Source: Balaenoptera acutorostrata (Eukaryota > Chordata > Mammalia > Artiodactyla > Balaenopteridae). From it: DNA of 64,000 nt. The translations under genes and the position numbers were made by a program. The notes beneath the pieces are model-generated. The model worked only from the letters and a program-made list of their open reading frames with translations, did no database searches and had not been told where the DNA came from. The stretch covers positions 14,327,770 to 14,391,769 of the forward strand of contig NC_080070.1 of assembly GCF_949987535.1 (NCBI RefSeq), written 5' to 3'. This document shows, piece by piece, positions 58,603 to 64,000 of this stretch (positions within the stretch are counted from its first letter, which is position 1; each line of letters opens with the position of its first letter).

Positions 58603-58947
58603 AAAAAATTTTATTTATTTATTTTTGGCTGCGTTGGGTCTTTGTTGCTGCGCGCGGGCTTTCTCTAGTTGCAGTGAGCGGGGGCTACTCTTCGTTGTGG
58701 TGTGCGGGCTTCTCATTGTAGTGGCTTCTCTTGTTGCGGAGCACGGGCTCTAGGTGCATGGCCTTCAGTAGTTGTGGCCCGTGGGCTCAGTAGTTGTGGC
58801 TCACGGGCTCTAGAGCGCAGTCTCAGTAGTTGTGGCGCAGGGGCTTAGTTGCTCCGCGGCATGTGGGATCTTCCTGGACCAGGGCTCAAACTCGTGTCCC
58901 CTGCATTGGTAGGGGGATTCTTAACTACTGCACCACCAGGGAAGCCC
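58603..58947 (-). mobile_element. CHR-type SINE, full length
   Basis: Antisense. TSD cgcacttttaa / cgcatttttat. Forms an inverted pair with the next SINE, 32 bases away. Confidence 0.9.
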
Positions 58948-58979
58948 CGCATTTTTATTTATTAAAAATTATTTCCCCT

Positions 58980-59265
58980 GGGCTTCCCTGGTGGCGCAGT
59001 GGTTGAGAATCTGCCTGCCAATGCAGGGGACACGGGTTCGAGCCCTGGTCTGGGAAGATCCCACATGCCACGGAGCAACTGGGCCCATGAGCCACAATTA
59101 CTGAGCCTGCGCATCTGGAGCCTGTGCTCCGCAACAAGAGAGGCCGCGATGGTGAGAGGCCCGCGCACCGCGATGAAGAGTGGTCCCCACTTGCCGCAAC
59201 TAGAGAAAGCCCTCCCACAGAAACGAAGACCCAACACAGTCATAAATTAAAAAAAAAAAAAAAAA
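58980..59265 (+). mobile_element. CHR-type SINE, full length
   Basis: Sense with long poly(A). TSD aaaaattatttcccct at 58964-58979 and about 59266-59281. Confidence 0.95.
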
Positions 59266-59629
59266 AAAAATTATTTCCCCTATTTGGACCAATTCAAAAT
59301 TGACAGAGATTCGAAGGTTATATGAATATACCCTGAAGTGTAAATAAGTTATTCAGTCAATTGCTTATTCAGTCTTTCTTGCACTGAGGATACAATCAAT
59401 CAATCAGTCAATCAATAAAAGCCTAGAGGATTAAAAAAAGAAAAGAGCCTGTCCTCATGGAGCTGACATTGTAGTGGAAATGCTCTTGAACAATTTTTCT
59501 GGAATTGAAGTTATCAGGGATTTTTAAAAGGCAGGCTATTAAGACTAGACAGCTACATTTCTCGACGGAACCTTGACCAGTGTTGTGTGCACGGTAAGTA
59601 CGTCTGAATGATCATTAACTGACTCGTCA

Positions 59630-60010
59630 CAAGCTCTCAAGGTGAAGTGGCCTTAGAGAGGTCATATGCCCTAACCTCTCAGACGGTGTAGAATCTTTCT
59701 TTGTCATTATTGACAGATGACCACCTAGCTTCTGCTTTAATACTTCAGGGAGAAGAAACTCCCTGTTTTCTAGGTGGACGATTACATTTTTATTTAACTT
59801 TGATTATTAGGAAGTTCTTTCTTATACTGAGGTAAGAGTGTTCTGCTGTTTAATTTTGATCTTAGGTTTTATCCTGAGCCGTGCATACTAAGTTGATTCG
59901 TGCTGCAGGACAGCCTGTTAAATATTTGAGGAAAATCCGTCTCCCTAAATTTCTCATGTTGAGGCAAAACATCCCTGCTCCTTCGGCTGTAGTTTAGTGA
60001 CACAGAGCAC
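59630..60010 (+). repeat. CR1/L3-like ancient LINE remnant
   Basis: gaagttctttcttatactga, gtctccctaaatttctcatg and aacatccctgctccttcggc recall the same family as 43440-43990. Confidence 0.4.
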
Positions 60011-60587
60011 TAAATATGCTCTTTCAGGTACAGGCTGACCAATATATAGAATAATAGGATTTGATTTAGGCACTAAATTTCTGGTTATACAGCCTTTGTT
60101 TTTCAGGTGACTGGGTTGGAGATCCCCAGCGCCACCCCCAGGTTTGATGATTCACTAGGGAGACTCATAGGACTCAGCATATGACTCAAAACTATGGTTT
60201 ATTACAGTGAAGCACACCGAGCAAAGTCAGCAAAGGGAAAAGCACATAGGGTAAGGTCTAGAGGAAAGCAGGCAAAACCTTCCAAGAGTCCCTTTCCAGT
60301 GCAATAATATGGATGTGCTTAATTTTTCCAGCAGCAAGTCATGACAACTCCGGTGAGATGTTGTCTACTAGGGAAGCCCATTAGAGACTTGGTGGCAGGG
60401 TTTTTACTGGGGCTGGTCATGTAGGCACCCTCTGCCTGGCACGTACGAAAATTCCACATTCCAATAAGGAAAGCAGGTGTTCAGCACAAACCTTATTGTT
60501 TGGACAGACAGTTTAGGTACAGGGAGCCACTCTTAGCAGGGACTGATGGGAACCCTCCCAAGACCCAAGTTTCCAGGGGCCAGCCTT

Positions 60588-60640
60588 GCAAGTAGGCCTT
60601 TTTTTTTTTTTTTTTTTTTTTTTTGCAAGTAGGCCTTTTT
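60588..60640 (-). mobile_element. Poly-T tract flanked by a TSD (tail-only insertion)
   Basis: About 26 T lie between two copies of gcaagtaggcc (60588-60598 and 60625-60635). There is no SINE or L1 body. Confidence 0.8.
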
Positions 60641-60774
60641 AAGGACACGTATCAGGTCTGCTATGGTAACTCTTTCCTGCCAGTGACCGTGTCACATTAT
60701 TAGCTTGTGTTGAACTTGCATTAACTTTCCTGCTAAGATATTTACTTACTTACTTATTCTAATTGATGCTTATT

Positions 60775-61103
60775 TTTTTTTTTTTAAACATTGCTTTTTA
60801 AATTTTATTTATTTATTTATTTAGTTAGTTAGTTAGTTATGGCTGTGTTGGATCTTCGTTTCTGTGCGAGGGCTTCCTCTAGTTGTGGCAAGCGGGGGCC
60901 ACTCTTCATCGCGGTGCGTGGGCCTCTCACTATCGCGGCCTCTCTTGTTGTGGAGCACAGGCTCCAGACGCGCAGGCTCAGTAATTGTGGCTCACGGGCT
61001 CAGTTGCTCCGTGGCATGTGGGATCTTCCCAGACCAGGGCTCGAACCCGTGTCCCCTGCATTGGCAGGCAGATTCTCAACCACTGCGCCACCAGGGAAGC
61101 CCC
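60775..61103 (-). mobile_element. CHR-type SINE, full length
   Basis: Antisense with (TTAG)n in the tail. TSD taattgatgcttatt at 60760-60774 and 61104-61118. Confidence 0.95.
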
Positions 61104-61118
61104 TAATTGATGCTTATT

Positions 61119-62274
61119 AAAGTAGCTTTCACCATTCTGAGTTTTCAGAACTATGTATTCAGTAGCTTGGATGGATTGGTTATGTAGAAGTCGGGTTCTG
61201 ACTTATCTTGGAGGTCTTTGTATTTCCATACCTGCCCTCATAGAGAGCAGTGCCAACCTTCCACTCCCTTCTGTAGACTTTAAAATCCAGGTTTTTTCTT
61301 TCCTGAAGCCTGCTGCTGGGAGCAGAGTGGCTAGGGCAGTATGTACCTTTCACTCCTGTGCTTCTGGGTCTGTAACTGTCTTAACTCTAGCTTTCTTTGG
61401 AGACTTACTTTCTTGTCCAAAGTGGAAAGGTTCTTAGAACCAGAAGTATACATAAAATGAGTCAACTCTAAAAAACATTTTGTTTATATATGTTTTTAAA
61501 CATTTCTTAAGTGCCCCAAACAGTATCCTCAAAAAGTGCTTATTATAGCTTTTATGTTTATGCATAGCTATCTTAGGTGCTTTACAAAAAAATTAAGCAG
61601 ACACAGTCTGTATACCTTGAGATTTTATAATGGATCCCACTGACATGGGCAAACATTGGACATAGTAAGAGATCATGATATTGAATCTCTGTTTATAGAT
61701 AATGAAGAGGAAATGGTTGAATCTAAGATTTGAGGACAACTTGATTGAAAATTGTGAACAAAAATTTGTTCCATTAAGTTAAAAAGTCATAACTCTCCAG
61801 ACAGCACAGTCCTTCCAGGGTGTAGGGAATAGCGTAAGAGAGTCTAAACTTCTCTCCAGGAGAGGAAAGCAGGATTCAAGGTGCCCTCAACATTCCAGCT
61901 CAACCTCGGCCACAGCTGCTCTGACTCAGATTCTCACAGCAACCGATACCTGACCCCTGAACACAAGTCAGTGTCGGCTTATCCTCTGAGCTCGGCTTCA
62001 GGAAGTGCTTTCGTGTCAGTTTCCCCACCCCCACGCATAGCTGTAGTTCTGTGATAAACATTCTCACTTAGGAAACCCACACTGCGACCTTTTGTGTTTC
62101 CAGGAAGTGCCCCAACGCGTAGCGGTCGTCGTAGCTTAATGCAGGCCCTCCCCTGACAACACAAGACAGGCCTCCACACTTAAAGGCCGGTCCTTTCACA
62201 TGGCAGTTGTGCATATGTGCAGGCCAGTGGGTGAGATTTGAGCACCTTAAAGTCACTTTGTTGATGACCTTCAG
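61119..62274. other. SLC37A3 intron, unassigned
   Basis: No exon or repeat recognised. Confidence 0.4.
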
Positions 62275-62412
62275 GTTCATTTCATTCTCTTTTGAGGAAA
62301 TATCTGCCACATACCCAAACCTGAATAACTAGAGTTTGTCTGTCAGTCACTCTTACAAGTAAAAATGACATTTCAACTTTCGACTCACACAGTTTTCCTC
62401 AAGACAGTCATC
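62275..62412 (+). repeat. Direct repeat, copy 1
   Basis: gaggaaatatctgccacata, ttgtctgtcagtcactctta, caagtaaaaatgacatttca recur at 63693-63829, by eye 85-90% identical. Confidence 0.85.
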
Positions 62413-63692
62413 TCCTCTCCTGTTCGTATAGCTGTATTATCGATGTTAACTTTCTTCACTAGCCTTTTCTCTTTTATCCTATTTTCTGAATCTTTTTGTT
62501 AGTCCTGCTTTTTTTTTTTTTTTTTTTTTTAGTTTTGGGGTTTGTTTACACTTGTTAAGTAGGCAGTCAGAAGTGTATTTCAGCTGAATTTTAAACAGAA
62601 AAAAGCTGTTTGAAACCTGTCAGTTTTTGTGGCAGCCGCACCTGCAGGGAGATTTTGGTGGCTTCTCGTAAAAGTAAAGAAAAAAATCCTGAAACTCGGA
62701 GCAACTGCTTGAATGTGAGCTCCTCACGTTGGTGTGTGCCCCACAGGGCTTAATTCTGGGTCCTGTTGAGCCTGGATGGCATCAGGGATCAAAGATTGTG
62801 GTTAGAGAGGAAGGTGGCAAAATGACTCTAATTGGAGATATTTCGGGCCCCAAGTTGGCACACTGAAATACTGATGGGTCTCAGCCGTGTGAGCTGCTTT
62901 CTTATCGCTCATGAAAGCAGTGTGTGAGGGAAAGTAACAAGACTGTTGGCGTTAAGCCTCATGGAAGTGAGTCACAATGCTTTAGGATCACACTTTATAT
63001 ATTCTCTTACAATTTGGGGATTTTACTTTCTGTTAAAAGGTAGAGTGTGTTTTAAGTTGCTGATTGTGATTTTTCTCTTTAATATTCCAAAGTCAAATTT
63101 TCTATAATAACCCATCTCAGAAATCATTTAGTATAAGAACTTTTTGGTCTGGAGATCCCAAAGAGCTATGGGTTTGTATTTATAGAGACTTACGGTTTTA
63201 GAAATTAAAACCAAGACATTGAAGAAAAATACATTGGTTTTAAATTATTTTTAAATGAACGAAATAACCCATAACACGTTAACATAAATAACATATAGTG
63301 AAAAATGACTTTCAAAATGGAAAAAAATCACTTAATAAGGAGAGTGGCATTGATTTACATTTTTGCAAATCTCTTCATGTCTGGCTCAATAGAAGACAGT
63401 GGGTTTTCATGTCTGCTTCTGAATTCAGTCTCTTGCAGCTTGATCCTTTAAAGTATATGAAGAGAATTTGGCTTTCACAGATACATAGTAGGAAGGGGAG
63501 AAGTATTTTAATAGCCTTTTTTGTTAATTGTGGATATTTGTCTTTGATACTACATGAGAATTTGACAAGAGGCAATTTCTTAAAGGTTAGTTACAATGCG
63601 GAATCTGAAACTGTATTCATTAACTTTTTTATACACTTGCATTAAGATCCATTTGTCTGTCTTGTACTTTGAATGGATCTTGAAGTGACAGG
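62413..63692. other. SLC37A3 intron, unassigned
   Basis: Has a T-run at 62511-62531. No exon with SLC37A3 sequence found. Confidence 0.4.
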
Positions 63693-63829
63693 CTCATTTC
63701 ATTCTTTTCTGAGGAAATATCTGCCAAATACCCAAATCTGAATAACTAGGGTTTGTTTGTCAGTCACTCTTTCAAGTAAAAATGACATTCCAGCTTGCAG
63801 CTCAGACAGTTTTCTCAAGATAGCCATCA
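63693..63829 (+). repeat. Direct repeat, copy 2
   Basis: Same orientation and about 1.4 kb from copy 1. Either an old interspersed repeat I cannot name or a local duplication. Confidence 0.85.
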
Positions 63830-64000
63830 TACTTTGGTGTGCATAAGTGCTGTATGCATATTTTCTGCTTCATCACACGAAATATTTAAAAAAATGTACT
63901 CAGGGGCCAGATTTAATAAAATCAATAATTTTCACTGCTCGACAAATATTTGTTGAGCGTCTAGCATGTGCCAAGGACATTCTTAAGTGAAATTGCCTTT

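Larger units (their letters stand above)
46760..64000 (+). other. SLC37A3: SLC37A3 gene, 5' part
   Basis: SLC37A3 belongs to the glycerol-3-phosphate/glucose-6-phosphate exchanger branch of the major facilitator superfamily. With ATRAID it is reported to release nitrogen-containing bisphosphonates from lysosomes. The window holds the promoter, a 5'UTR/start exon and one more coding exon, giving 66 residues in frame. The rest of the protein (about 490 residues in human) is not found and must lie right of 64000, so the intron after 57401 exceeds 6.5 kb. Confidence 0.9.

Noticed and set aside
1..64000. CRISPR arrays, operons, phage or bacterial systems
   Set aside because: The window is mammalian-type DNA. 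The repeats are SINEs and LINEs with target-site duplications, with no regularly spaced array.

Overview
The window is vertebrate nuclear DNA, almost certainly from a cetacean or a close relative. It is packed with CHR-type tRNA-derived SINEs, whose 5' head reads 'cttccctggtggcgcagtgg' or 'acttccctggtggtccagtgg'. About 38 copies are visible and most have clean target-site duplications (TSDs). I see no ruminant Bov-tA or BovB repeats. Many old mammalian repeats (L1M, L2, MIR, hAT/MER, MaLR LTRs) lie between them. The taxonomic call comes from recognising repeat families, not from a database search.

Three genes can be read, in an order that matches human 7q34 inverted (MKRN1, RAB19, SLC37A3). 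(1) 1-15996, plus strand: the 3' two thirds of MKRN1, a C3H/RING E3 ubiquitin ligase. Six coding exons, the stop codon and a 3'UTR of about 1.5 kb are present; the first exons lie left of the window. A largely intact L1 5' half sits antisense in the intron at the left edge. (2) 30361-44450, minus strand: RAB19, a small Rab GTPase, with three coding exons and a probable noncoding first exon. Its last exon carries a one-base deletion that brings in an early stop and removes the C-terminal CxC prenylation site. (3) 46500-64000, plus strand: SLC37A3, a transporter of the sugar-phosphate exchanger family. It has a CpG-island promoter, a start exon and one further coding exon; the rest lies to the right.

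RAB19 and SLC37A3 are transcribed away from each other from promoters about 2.3 kb apart, and each promoter carries an ACTACAnnTCCCA (ZNF143-type) motif. Between MKRN1 and RAB19 (16-30 kb) the DNA is intergenic and repeat-rich. A 200-base run of N at 30963-31162 shows this is a draft assembly.

I found no unknown multi-gene system. The most notable observations are local. A SINE inserted at the end of an MKRN1 exon and duplicated the splice donor. RAB19 has a frameshift. Two SINEs 15.7 kb apart in inverted orientation are identical over the body and define a young subfamily with an internal duplication. One SINE has a duplicated head. A TSD-flanked poly-T tract looks like a tail-only retrotransposition. 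The SLC37A3 leader contains a minimal AUG-stop upstream ORF.
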